NCBI GenBank assembly: GCA_024638265.1
Contig: JAHEKQ010000028.1
Span: 1-36,595 of the forward strand
DNA length: 36,595 nucleotides
Direction: 5' to 3'
From: Flammeovirgaceae bacterium
Lineage (GTDB): Bacteria; Bacteroidota; Bacteroidia; Cytophagales; Cyclobacteriaceae
Within the stretch, counting starts at the first letter, position 1. Each line of letters opens with the position of its first letter. The position numbers were made by a program, and so were the translations under genes. Under the pieces are notes generated by a model that did no database searches, was not told the origin of the DNA, and saw only the letters and a list, made by a program, of their open reading frames with translations. This document shows, piece by piece, positions 8,417-16,116 of the stretch.

Positions 8417-8882
8417 TACTTTTCACCTCCATTTTATTATAGAGCTCGTTGAGCTCCATAATGGCTGCGGATGCATACCAGGGGTGGAGATCCATCTCAA
8501 GTCTTCCGGCCTGTATTGCCGGGTCGGTGGCCGTTAACGCCCTGGCTTCCTCGATGGTCTCGACAGCAAATATGTAAATACCTTTTACTTCCCAACTGTC
8601 AATAAAGGGTCCGGCAATTACCAGTTTACCTTCTTCAGCCATCCTCGTAATATTTTCAAGATGGGCTTTCTGAAGGTTTGCAGCAGTTGTGGAGTCCTGG
8701 TCCCGGTTGGGCCCTTCTTTTAGCAGTGCCATTACATACTGACGCATGCCGTACTCATCAGCACCCCATTTTTCCCTATAATCCGTATTTACTTCGTCAG
8801 CTTGCACTGATACATCTTTCGCAGGATTGTCACATGCACTAAGTACTAGTACCGTGAAAAGAAAAAGGATTCTGGATATCAT
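8406..8882 (-). CDS. YCII-domain lipoprotein
   Basis: The ATG at 8882 overlaps the stop of the upstream bestrophin gene (TGATG). It gives 158 residues with a lipoprotein signal MISRILFLFTVLVLSAC (lipobox LSAC). After a short linker comes a YCII-like ferredoxin-type domain: YVMALLKEGPNRDQD, LQKAHLENITRMAEEGKLVIAGPF, then ARALTATDPAIQAGRLEMDLHPW. The conserved His and Asp of YCII domains (AHLENI and ATDPA) are present, so a small enzyme or ligand-binding role is possible. A lipid-anchored YCII domain is less usual than the cytoplasmic form. It is probably co-transcribed with the channel gene. Confidence 0.78.
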   Translation of the reverse strand: MISRILFLFTVLVLSACDNPAKDVSVQADEVNTDYREKWGADEYGMRQYVMALLKEGPNRDQDSTTAANLQKAHLENITRMAEEGKLVIAGPFIDSWEVKGIYIFAVETIEEARALTATDPAIQAGRLEMDLHPWYASAAIMELNELYNKMEVKSITE

Positions 8883-9910
8883 CACATCATTATTTGGTCT
8901 CGAGCCACTATTGGTTCGGGTATGTCTGAGTCTTTGATCATTTGACGTAAATCAATTTCAATCATTCGGCACATGGAATACATAGGAATGTCATTGCTAA
9001 GGTTCTCGAATGGATTTTCACTGTAATCACCGACGAGTTCCATCATTATAAAAACCCAACCCACCATGGCAGTGAATGGAGCCGTGAGCCAGACCAGTCC
9101 TTCCCCCAATGTCTCAAACTCTCCCAGCATCCCAAAAGGGAGGAGAATAATAAACAGTCCGATGAAGTAGAAGCTGATAGAACCGTACTGCCTGGGAAAT
9201 GGAAATCCTTTAATTCTTTCGCATCGACCCTGGTGATCGTAAAGAGTTGTGAGCAATCTTTGCATTTCTATATGCCGGAAGTCGTCAATGATTCCCTTTT
9301 TCCTCATCATTTTCAGGTCTTGGGCTTGAAAGTCAATAAGTTGAGCAGCACGGTTTTGATATCCATCCAGTTTTTTTCTTTCCTCTCCGATGGTTCTTTC
9401 AAGTGTTTCCTCAACATCCTCAAAATCAAATATTTTGTTGATGTTCTTGATTCTAAGGCGATTGATCCTCCCCTGAAGGAAGCCATTAATTTTCTCCCAT
9501 GGAGCGGGCTTTAGTAGTTGTGATCTTAGTGTATAAAGCCAGGCGATATGTCTCCTGGTAAGCCTTGTTCTCAATGCGGTTAGCTCTTCCTCTGAAATCT
9601 GGCCTTCGTTGAACTGGTCTGAAGTAAAGTTCTTAACCATGGTTGTCCAGCTTCTTGAAGAATTGACAATTGCTCCCCAGATCTTCCTGGCCTCCCACAA
9701 CCTGTCATATGAGGAGTTGTTTTTGAAACCCAGGTAAAAGGCGACTGCGGTACCTATAAGTGAAACTGGAAGCCATGGGATGGCTAGCCATGAAAGGTCA
9801 AAATACTGGTAAACCCAAACCGACAAAGAACCCCACAATGCCAGCCAGACAATATGAAACCAGGAAAACCGAAGCACCTCCCGGATAGGAAAATTTTTAC
9901 GTATATACAT
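8882..9910 (-). CDS. bestrophin-type anion channel
   Basis: The 342-residue protein fits the bacterial bestrophin (YneE/RFP-TM) family. It has an N-terminal amphipathic start (MYIRKNFPIREVLRFSW), helices at about 15-35 and 42-62, and the typical LGFKNNSSYDRLWEARKIWGAIVNSSRSW. Two later helices follow (FYFIGLFIILLPFGMLGEF and LTAPFTAMVGWVFIMMELVGDYSENPF). The phrase SENPFENLSNDIPM is the usual family C-terminal signature. Bacterial homologues form pentameric channels, anion-selective in eukaryotes and cation-selective in some bacteria. It heads a two-gene unit with the YCII lipoprotein. Confidence 0.9.
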   Translation of the reverse strand: MYIRKNFPIREVLRFSWFHIVWLALWGSLSVWVYQYFDLSWLAIPWLPVSLIGTAVAFYLGFKNNSSYDRLWEARKIWGAIVNSSRSWTTMVKNFTSDQFNEGQISEEELTALRTRLTRRHIAWLYTLRSQLLKPAPWEKINGFLQGRINRLRIKNINKIFDFEDVEETLERTIGEERKKLDGYQNRAAQLIDFQAQDLKMMRKKGIIDDFRHIEMQRLLTTLYDHQGRCERIKGFPFPRQYGSISFYFIGLFIILLPFGMLGEFETLGEGLVWLTAPFTAMVGWVFIMMELVGDYSENPFENLSNDIPMYSMCRMIEIDLRQMIKDSDIPEPIVARDQIMM

Positions 9911-9935
9911 TGGGGTTTAAGTTAAGCAGTTAATC

Positions 9936-10070
9936 GGTAAATTGGTAGAGCGGTAAAGCTAGAGTACGATAGGGCCTATCAGCGCACTTTGAGTATTTCT
10001 TGCTTCCTGCCTCTTGCCTCCTGAATAACTCAACACTTTCTACTTTCTACTTTCTACTTTCCACTTATTA
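9936..10070. repeat. degenerate short tandem repeat tracts between two minus-strand genes
   Basis: Three tracts lie in the 157-base gap. At 9936-9959 GGTA recurs three times with period 8. At 10002-10022 there are three 7-base units (GCTTCCT, GCCTCTT, GCCTCCT). At 10036-10070 five 7-base units follow CTTTCTA x3, CTTTCCA, CTTATTA. The last unit contains the stop codon of the minus-strand hydrolase gene at 10068-10070. Read on the minus strand the last two tracts are purine-rich and the TAG/TAA in the last one recurs every 7 bases. I see no gene here. Confidence 0.75.
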
Positions 10071-11192
10071 CTCTATCCTACTCCACCAAGGTTCGGTCTC
10101 ACTCGTATGCTTGATCATGATCCTTTCACCGACTTTTGGGGTCAGGATTGTAACGCCAAGTTTCATGGCCTCTTCAAATGCCCTTTCAACCGGATCTTTC
10201 CAGGTATGGGGAGCCAGGTTGAAAGCCCCCCAATGTATGGGAACCATTGCCCTGCCCCTCACATCGATACTTGCCTGGACGGTCTCCTCAGGCATAAGGT
10301 GAATGTCTTTCCACCTGTAGTTGTACTGACCACACTCGATAAAACACAGATCGAATGGACCGAGTTTTTCGCCTATTTCGCGGAAAAATTTAGAGTAACC
10401 CCCGTCGCCACTGAAATATATGCTGGTTTGAGGCGATTTTATGGCCCAGGATGCCCAAAGGGTATTGTTCCGATCGTTAACGGATCTACCTGAAAAATGC
10501 CTTGCAGGAGCAGCGGTAAACTCAATTCCTTCAACTACCTCAGATTCCCACCAGTCCATTTCGGTAATCCGATGTTTTTCAATACCCCAACGCTGCAAGT
10601 GGGAACCCACACCAAGGGGGACGATGAAATTGATATCTCTTTTGGACAATTCCCTTATTGTAGGGTAGTCAAGATGATCATAATGGTCATGTGAAATGAG
10701 AACGAGGTCAGCTTCAGGGATGTCTTTTATCCCAAACCGGGGCTGATTCTTAAACCTTCGGGTAAAGATGGGAACCGGTGAGGCTGCAGGGCCAAATACC
10801 GGGTCAATTAGGATCCTGAAACTTTCCATTTTAACCAAAAGTGTTGAATGGCCGTACCATACAGCCCATGCAGTGGTATCTTCACCTGGCATTATTTCGC
10901 TGAATGCAGTAGGTAGAGCTTCAGAAGGCTTGAAATTTTTAGCCTTAAACAACCACTCGTACATGAGACTTCCCGCTCCTTCACCCGAATCCATCGCCAT
11001 TCCGGTCGGCACCTGGTTGATAAATCCGCTTTGACCATAATTAGAAGATTGTGAAATCAATTCAAGATGTTCGCCATCAGGTGCTTTACCCATCTGTGGA
11101 GCGGTACGGATAAAAATGACAACGGTCAAAACCAATGCAAGGGCAATGATAAGAAGGCTGATTAACATTTTTTTGACAATCTTAAGGAGCAT
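10068..11192 (-). CDS. membrane-anchored metallo-beta-lactamase-fold hydrolase (NAPE-PLD/UlaG-like)
   Basis: The 374-residue protein has one N-terminal membrane anchor (about residues 8-28) and then a metallo-beta-lactamase fold. The metal motif HDHYDH is at residues 168-173, preceded by AVWYGHSTLLVKM and RILIDPVFG. Later ligands are in APARHFSGR, YFSGDGGY and MVPIHWGAF. This arrangement is closest to the NAPE-hydrolysing phospholipase D and UlaG-like branch, whose members cleave phosphodiester or lactone bonds. A phospholipid-linked substrate is therefore possible but not shown. Its stop codon sits at the edge of the heptamer tract. No obvious promoter was found upstream. Confidence 0.85.
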   Translation of the reverse strand: MLLKIVKKMLISLLIIALALVLTVVIFIRTAPQMGKAPDGEHLELISQSSNYGQSGFINQVPTGMAMDSGEGAGSLMYEWLFKAKNFKPSEALPTAFSEIMPGEDTTAWAVWYGHSTLLVKMESFRILIDPVFGPAASPVPIFTRRFKNQPRFGIKDIPEADLVLISHDHYDHLDYPTIRELSKRDINFIVPLGVGSHLQRWGIEKHRITEMDWWESEVVEGIEFTAAPARHFSGRSVNDRNNTLWASWAIKSPQTSIYFSGDGGYSKFFREIGEKLGPFDLCFIECGQYNYRWKDIHLMPEETVQASIDVRGRAMVPIHWGAFNLAPHTWKDPVERAFEEAMKLGVTILTPKVGERIMIKHTSETEPWWSRIE

Positions 11193-11248
11193 ATCATGGA
11201 ATTACACAACATAATAATACGGTCGTTTCGGGAATTGTTTTATTGTAT

Positions 11249-11285
11249 GGAAAATAAAAGGGGGAGAGTTGATCCCTCTCCCCTT
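11249..11285 (-). terminator. Rho-independent terminator of the hydrogenase structural operon
   Basis: On the minus strand the stem GGGGAGAG pairs perfectly with CTCTCCCC (plus positions 11261-11268 and 11276-11283) around a 7-base loop. A further A-T and a G-T pair extend it, and the U-rich run CTTTTATTTT follows. It lies 13 bases after the hyaD stop. Confidence 0.88.
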
Positions 11286-11297
11286 CAAAAAATGGGA

Positions 11298-11771
11298 TTA
11301 TACTCCAACCCGACGGAGTAATTTCCCGGAAAGTGTCTTAAGCAGTTTCCTGACCTCATTGTAGGCATTATTAACTTTTTCAGTGAGGTTCATCGTCATA
11401 GGTTGAATTCCTTCAATAGAAATTGTGATGAGATATACTTCAGGTACTTTACCTAACAGGTACAGGCTACTGATGAGGTCTTTAAGGCCAACATCGTGGG
11501 CACTTAGGGTGGGAGGGTAGTCAGAAGCAAATTTGGGTTGGATCAGGTTGACATGCCCTTCCGGGTTTCCGTCCATAGTGGCGTCCAGTATTACAACTAC
11601 CGGATATTTTTCCATTTCTGACAATAGGTGGAAACCGCCTGTTCCGCCGTCGAGAAAATGTATCCAATCAGGCCATTCCTCTTTCTCAAGTTGTTGTACA
11701 AATTGTACGCCCACCCCTTCATTGCCTAATAGTAAATTGCCTATACCTAATATCAGTGTTGGCTCACTCAT
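11298..11771 (-). CDS. hyaD: hydrogenase maturation endopeptidase (HyaD/HupD type)
   Basis: The 157-residue protein is the protease that removes the C-terminal extension of the large subunit after nickel insertion. It opens with ILGIGNLLLGNEGVGV, where the family has G(D)EG; the Glu that binds nickel is kept while the preceding Asp is Asn. The second ligand region is VVILDATMDG and the third is LSAHDVGLKDL with the conserved His. The start overlaps the cytochrome gene stop (ATGA at 11768-11771). A perfect hairpin terminator follows. It is specific for the large subunit encoded two genes upstream. Confidence 0.92.
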   Translation of the reverse strand: MSEPTLILGIGNLLLGNEGVGVQFVQQLEKEEWPDWIHFLDGGTGGFHLLSEMEKYPVVVILDATMDGNPEGHVNLIQPKFASDYPPTLSAHDVGLKDLISSLYLLGKVPEVYLITISIEGIQPMTMNLTEKVNNAYNEVRKLLKTLSGKLLRRVGV

Positions 11772-12487
11772 TTATTATAATCTGTTGTATCCTGCTCTTT
11801 CATTGTGTCACTCTCAACGAATTTCCAACCTCCAAAAATGGAAGACACTTCTCCACGTCCATCTACATAATCATGGTAAAAGACCAGGTAAATATGAATC
11901 AGTGTAAATACAACAAATCCCCACATAAATATGTGATGCCATAAACGTGTGGCGGCATCACCACCAAAGATTGGAACCACCCAGTTGAAAAGGTCTACAA
12001 TGACCGCGTCACTCATTGCTGCATAAATGCCAAAGCCAGTGATAATCTGCAAGATCATCAGGATAAAGAGAAACAAATAAGAAATTCCAGCTAATGCGTT
12101 ATGACCAATAGAGACTAAATGACCCCTAGTGAACAGAAAATCGGTCCTGACCACCTGCCAAATTTCGCGGAAGAAACCCTTATTAGAAGGAATGAAATTC
12201 CTCCAGGTCTCAAACCTGTTTCCGAAAAATAGTCTGTAGATTCTGATTACGAAGTTGAAAAGGAAGATATAAGCAAAAATGAAATGGATAAACCGAGTTA
12301 TCCCGAACCAATAACCCTGGTAGGCTTCCTGAGATGTCAGGAGTGCAGGTGGATTACCAATCAGATAGCCTGTCACAGCCAATACGAATATACTCAAGGC
12401 GTTGATCCAGTGAAAAAGCCTCACTGATAAAGAGAATACAAATACCCTACGTAACTGAGTTGTATGTAATGCTGGTTGGATAGCCAT
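11768..12487 (-). CDS. hyaC: Ni/Fe-hydrogenase b-type cytochrome subunit
   Basis: The 239-residue membrane protein has four helices and the heme-binding histidines of the HyaC/HupC/HoxZ family: SVRLFHWINALSIFVLAVTGYLIG, TRFIHFIFAYIFLFNF, SIGHNALAGISYLFLF and TRLWHHIFMWGFVVFTLIHIYLVFYHDYVDG. It carries electrons from the small subunit to the quinone pool and anchors the enzyme on the membrane. The C-terminal SSIFGGWKFVE is a family end signature. It sits 2 bases after the large-subunit stop and overlaps hyaD by 4. Confidence 0.95.
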   Translation of the reverse strand: MAIQPALHTTQLRRVFVFSLSVRLFHWINALSIFVLAVTGYLIGNPPALLTSQEAYQGYWFGITRFIHFIFAYIFLFNFVIRIYRLFFGNRFETWRNFIPSNKGFFREIWQVVRTDFLFTRGHLVSIGHNALAGISYLFLFILMILQIITGFGIYAAMSDAVIVDLFNWVVPIFGGDAATRLWHHIFMWGFVVFTLIHIYLVFYHDYVDGRGEVSSIFGGWKFVESDTMKEQDTTDYNK

Positions 12488-12489
12488 GA

Positions 12490-14208
12490 TTAGAAAACAT
12501 TAAGGTTGTGAACATGCTCTCCTTTCTCATCGTAGAGGTGAACGGCACAGGCCATACAGGGGTCAAAACTGTGAATAGTCCTGAGTATCTCAACTGGCTG
12601 CTCGGGATTTTCGACGGGAGTATTTAATAAAGCCTCTTCGTAGGCAGATCGCTGTCCTGCCGCATCTCTGGGTGAGGAATTCCAAGTGGATGGAACGATC
12701 AGTTGGTAATTCTCGATCTTGCGTTCCTTGATCACTGACCAGTGCGCCAATGCTCCCCGAGGAGCTTCTGTGGTTCCAACTCCCTTAGCGAGATCTGGCC
12801 AACTTTCAGGTTCCCAAAGCTCCATATTGGCCATTCTTTCATCACCATTCTTGATATTAAGTATTAATTGGTCATAGAATTCAAGTGCCCAGTTTGCCAC
12901 TAACTGCGTTTCGAGGGCTCGGGCTGCGGTTCTTCCCAAGGTAGAGAAAAGTGCTTCCGCCGGTACACCCAGATATTTCAAAGCTCCATCTACGGCTTTT
13001 GTAAATTCATCTTTACCAAGGGCATAACCAACGAGCATTCTTGATAAAGGGCCAACTTCCATAGGATTTCCTTTCCATCTTGGAGTTTTTACCCAACTGT
13101 ATTTGTCTTCCACGTTCAGTTGATCGTAGGGAGGTTCTGGTCCTGTAAAATTCATTTTGGTTTCACCGTCCCAGGGGAATTTACCCTTATCATCTCCTTC
13201 GGTATAACTATACCAACTGTGCTTTACATACTCCTGAATCTGTGAGGGATCCGTGGGATCCACTTCATGAACTTTGCTGAGATCCCGGTTTAAGATGGCT
13301 CCCCTGGGGAACTTGAAACTTGACGGGTCGTTATAACCATTTGTTGGTAAGTCACCATAGCTAAGATAATTGGAGAGACCTCCACCAATACTTGCCCAAT
13401 CGAAATAGTGTGGTGCTACCGCTAAAACATCAGGTACATACACCTGGTTAACAAAATCTTTTGCTTGACGCAACAGTTGTCCCACCATAGCCAATCTCTC
13501 GGCATTAATTGCATTCGCTTCATCGACATTGATCGCGCACGCCATACCTCCTACCAGGTAATTGGGGTGGGGATTCTTTCCGCCAAATATGGCATGAACT
13601 TTCACAATTTCTTTTTGCCATTCCAGAGCATCGAGGTAATGTGCTACTCCAATCAAGTTGATTTCAGGGGGTAACTTATAGGCTGGGTGACCCCAGTAGC
13701 CATTGGCAAAAATTCCCAGTTGGCCACTTGAAATAAAACCATTCAACCTTTTCTGGAGGTCAGCAAAATACTTGGGAGAACTTTTAGGATAATTTGAAAT
13801 GCTTTCAGCAATTTCGGAAGTCTTCAATGGATCAGCCTTCGTGGCACTGACAATGTCTACCCAATCCAATGCATGTAAGTGGTAGAAGTGTACTACATGA
13901 TCGTGAATATATTGGGTACAGAACATGAGGTTTCGTACCAGTTCTGCATTAGGGGGGATTTTTATACCCAATGCGTTCTCCACTGAGCGTACTGAGGCTA
14001 GGGAGTGTACGGTTGTACATACACCGCATACCCGGCCCACAAAAGCCCAGATATCGCGCGGGTCTCTTCCTTTAACAATTTCCTCTATCAGTCGGACCAT
14101 AGTACCGGAACTATAGGCGTCAACTACTTTGCCGTCCTGTACTTCTACCTCCACCCTGAGGTGTCCTTCAATTCTAGTGATAGGATCTATAACGAGTCGA
14201 TCAGCCAT
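12490..14208 (-). CDS. hyaB: [NiFe]-hydrogenase large subunit, uptake type (group 1)
   Basis: The 572-residue catalytic subunit binds the NiFe(CN)2CO centre. Its four nickel-ligand cysteines lie in two motifs: RVCGVCTTVHS near residue 60 and SFDPCMACAVH near the C-terminus. The proton-path Glu (TRIEGHLRVEV) and the active-site Arg (EAPRGAL) are present. After the last His comes a 15-residue extension (LYDEKGEHVHNLNVF), the part removed by HyaD. Cleavage would be at His-Leu, while His-Val, His-Ala or His-Ile are more often quoted. The enzyme oxidises hydrogen on the outer side of the membrane with the small subunit. Confidence 0.97.
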   Translation of the reverse strand: MADRLVIDPITRIEGHLRVEVEVQDGKVVDAYSSGTMVRLIEEIVKGRDPRDIWAFVGRVCGVCTTVHSLASVRSVENALGIKIPPNAELVRNLMFCTQYIHDHVVHFYHLHALDWVDIVSATKADPLKTSEIAESISNYPKSSPKYFADLQKRLNGFISSGQLGIFANGYWGHPAYKLPPEINLIGVAHYLDALEWQKEIVKVHAIFGGKNPHPNYLVGGMACAINVDEANAINAERLAMVGQLLRQAKDFVNQVYVPDVLAVAPHYFDWASIGGGLSNYLSYGDLPTNGYNDPSSFKFPRGAILNRDLSKVHEVDPTDPSQIQEYVKHSWYSYTEGDDKGKFPWDGETKMNFTGPEPPYDQLNVEDKYSWVKTPRWKGNPMEVGPLSRMLVGYALGKDEFTKAVDGALKYLGVPAEALFSTLGRTAARALETQLVANWALEFYDQLILNIKNGDERMANMELWEPESWPDLAKGVGTTEAPRGALAHWSVIKERKIENYQLIVPSTWNSSPRDAAGQRSAYEEALLNTPVENPEQPVEILRTIHSFDPCMACAVHLYDEKGEHVHNLNVF

Positions 14209-14210
14209 TT

Positions 14211-15365
14211 CTATTCAGTTTTTTCTTGCGATTCATTTTCTTTGGGTTCCAGGCCGTACTTTCCTTCTGCAACACCCTCTTTTATGATCTTTCTTTTTCG
14301 AATATTGGTGATCACAGCGTGTGCAGTAAGTCCGGCAGCGGTAATACCGGCAGCGGCCAGGCCAATTTTATCAGCATTGGATTCAATGCCAAAGCCCGGG
14401 AACTCAGCAAGGTGAGAATAGAAAGGACCATTATCCCAATAGTTGGCTTCAGAACAGCCAATACAACCATGTCCTGACTGGATCGGGAAACTGGTACCAT
14501 CATTCCAACGGGTTACACCGCAAGCATTATAGGTGACAGGCCCTCTGCATCCTACTTTATAAAGGCAATAACCCTTCTTGGCATTGGGATCGTCGAAGGT
14601 CTCGACAAACAAGCCAGCATCATAATTCGGTCGGCGATAACAAGTATCGTGTACACGCCTGGAATAAAATGCCTTGGGTCTTCCTGTGCTATCCAGTTCT
14701 GGTAATCGCTCAAAAGTGAGCATGTGAACAATCACACCTGCCATTACTTCTCCGATTGGTGGACAACCGGGAACCTTAATAATGGTTTTGTTCTTGATCA
14801 CCTTGTGTATGGGGGTGGCTTGTGTGGGATTAGGTTTTGCTGCCTGAACACATCCGTTAGATGCACAACTTCCCCAGGCCACAATAGCGGCAGCACCTTC
14901 TGCTACTTCATTTAGTATCTGTTCGGCAGTTTTACCACCGATACAACAACAGGATGCCATATCCCCTGTGGGTACGCTACCTTCCACAAGAAGGATATAT
15001 TCCCCAAAATGATTCTCCATGGTCTCATGCAGTGATTTTTCGGCCGCATGACCGGAGGGAGCCTGAAGGGTTTCCGTATAATTGAGTGAGATATTATCTA
15101 ATAAGAGATCGGCCACCATTGGGTGGCTGGACCTTATAAAAGACTCACTGCAACAGGTGCATTCCTGGAAATGCATCCAAATGACAGCCGGACGACTTTT
15201 TTCCTCAAGAGCCTTGGCAACGGCAGTAACTCCACTTGCGCTAAGCCCCATAAAGGCCGCCATGGTGGTACAGAATTTCATGAAATCCCTACGGTTGAAA
15301 CCTTTTTCCACAGCATCATCGTAAACAGAGCGGGATTTTTTAGTCTTTACCTCAATGTTCATCAT
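14211..15365 (-). CDS. hyaA: [NiFe]-hydrogenase small subunit, oxygen-tolerant type, Tat-exported
   Basis: The 384-residue precursor has a twin-arginine signal (NRRDFMKFC, residues 24-32) followed by a hydrophobic stretch, and a C-terminal membrane anchor (about 333-352) after the iron-sulfur domain. Six cysteines at 69, 71, 72, 167, 172 and 201 match the proximal-cluster set 17, 19, 20, 115, 120 and 149 of mature E. coli HyaA with a constant offset of 52. The extra pair, 71 and 172, defines the [4Fe-3S] cluster of oxygen-tolerant enzymes. Distal ligands are His239, Cys242, Cys267 and Cys273; the medial [3Fe-4S] cluster uses Cys282, Cys301 and Cys304 with Pro294. A run CCC at 139-141 is unusual. 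Two ATG codons in a row (15365 and 15362) could both start. Confidence 0.97.
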   Translation of the reverse strand: MMNIEVKTKKSRSVYDDAVEKGFNRRDFMKFCTTMAAFMGLSASGVTAVAKALEEKSRPAVIWMHFQECTCCSESFIRSSHPMVADLLLDNISLNYTETLQAPSGHAAEKSLHETMENHFGEYILLVEGSVPTGDMASCCCIGGKTAEQILNEVAEGAAAIVAWGSCASNGCVQAAKPNPTQATPIHKVIKNKTIIKVPGCPPIGEVMAGVIVHMLTFERLPELDSTGRPKAFYSRRVHDTCYRRPNYDAGLFVETFDDPNAKKGYCLYKVGCRGPVTYNACGVTRWNDGTSFPIQSGHGCIGCSEANYWDNGPFYSHLAEFPGFGIESNADKIGLAAAGITAAGLTAHAVITNIRKRKIIKEGVAEGKYGLEPKENESQEKTE

Positions 15366-15408
15366 AGGAATTCAGGTTAGACGGACAATAGATTTTTGTG
15401 CGTATTGT

Positions 15409-15441
15409 ATTTAATTACCCTAATTAAATATTGAATTCAAT
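15409..15441. promoter_or_regulatory. inverted repeat and palindrome between the two hydrogenase operons
   Basis: ATTTAATTA and TAATTAAAT form a perfect 9-base inverted repeat around CCC (15409-15429). Next to it is the perfect palindrome ATTGAATTCAAT (15430-15441). Both lie in the 188-base divergent region, about 45-75 bases ahead of hyaA and over 110 ahead of the plus-strand operon. They look like binding sites for dimeric regulators, but A/T-rich chance matches are possible. I found no convincing TAnnTTTG promoter and no FNR-type TTGAT-N4-ATCAA box in this gap. Confidence 0.4.
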
Positions 15442-15553
15442 TGATCTTTCTCACGTCACCGGATGATTGTTGTCATAACTGAAGACTCGACTCTTTGGTA
15501 ACATTAACTTGTTCGATAGTCTGCACTAAAGTCTCTTAATTGAACCTTTTTAA

Positions 15554-15763
15554 ATGAACTGGAAAACTATGAAGAAGATGTTATTCACATTCTTGACAAT
15601 ACTGTCGCCAATGGTCACCCTGGGACATGCAGGACATGGAGGTCATGAAGGAACCATATTGCACTACCTTACTTCCTATTGGCATATGATTACAATCCTA
15701 TTGGTAGTTGGTAGTGTTTACCTGTTGGCCCATTCCTATAAAAGAAAACGATACTTAAAATAG
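15554..15763 (+). CDS. small His-rich membrane protein heading the hyp operon
   Basis: A 69-residue protein with a signal-like hydrophobic start (MKKMLFTFLTILSPMVTLG), then the His/Gly cluster HAGHGGHEG, then one membrane helix (about 42-61) and a basic tail YKRKRYLK. An alternative ATG at 15569 would begin MKKML and is equally possible. It ends 4 bases before hypA, so it is almost surely in the same transcript. If the signal is cleaved, the His cluster would be the new N-terminus on the outer face. Its make-up resembles the metal-binding start of HupE/UreJ nickel permeases, but those have several helices. I do not recognise a named family. Confidence 0.75.
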   Translation: MNWKTMKKMLFTFLTILSPMVTLGHAGHGGHEGTILHYLTSYWHMITILLVVGSVYLLAHSYKRKRYLK

Positions 15764-15767
15764 GCCC

Positions 15768-16109
15768 ATGCATGAGCTTACCATCACGCTGAGCATAGTC
15801 AATATTGCCGAGGAGGAAGTTCGCAAAGCTTCAGCTCAAAAGGTCGAAGAGATTGAGATGGAGATCGGACAACTCTCCGGGGTTGAGGTCGATTCCCTTG
15901 AATTTCTTTGGGAGGAGGCCGTAAGGTCTTCTGTCCTCGAAAGTGCTGAAAGGAAGATCTATCATATTCCGGGAAAGGCCCGATGTATGGAATGCGATAT
16001 TGAGTTCGAGATCGAACAGATTTTTGATCCTTGCCCGAAATGTCAGCAATATTTCAATGACATAGTAGCAGGTAAGGAGTTGAGGATCAAGTCATTAACT
16101 GTAACCTGA
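15768..16109 (+). CDS. hypA: hydrogenase nickel metallochaperone HypA
   Basis: HypA delivers nickel to the large subunit with HypB. The 113-residue protein begins MHELT, where Met1, His2 and Glu3 form the nickel site of the family. The zinc-binding pairs CMEC and CPKC are at about residues 74-77 and 88-91. IEMEIGQLSGVEVDSLEFLWE is a family-typical stretch. It lies 4 bases after the His-rich membrane gene and 7 before hypB. Confidence 0.96.
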   Translation: MHELTITLSIVNIAEEEVRKASAQKVEEIEMEIGQLSGVEVDSLEFLWEEAVRSSVLESAERKIYHIPGKARCMECDIEFEIEQIFDPCPKCQQYFNDIVAGKELRIKSLTVT

Positions 16110-16116
16110 AATTATT

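Noticed and set aside
14005-14415. Plus-strand open frames across the hydrogenase structural genes
   Set aside because: They are antisense to genes with complete family motifs and show no domain of their own.
15366-15553. FNR/CRP-type box controlling the hydrogenase
   Set aside because: TTGAT occurs once at 15441, without the matching ATCAA half at the right spacing.
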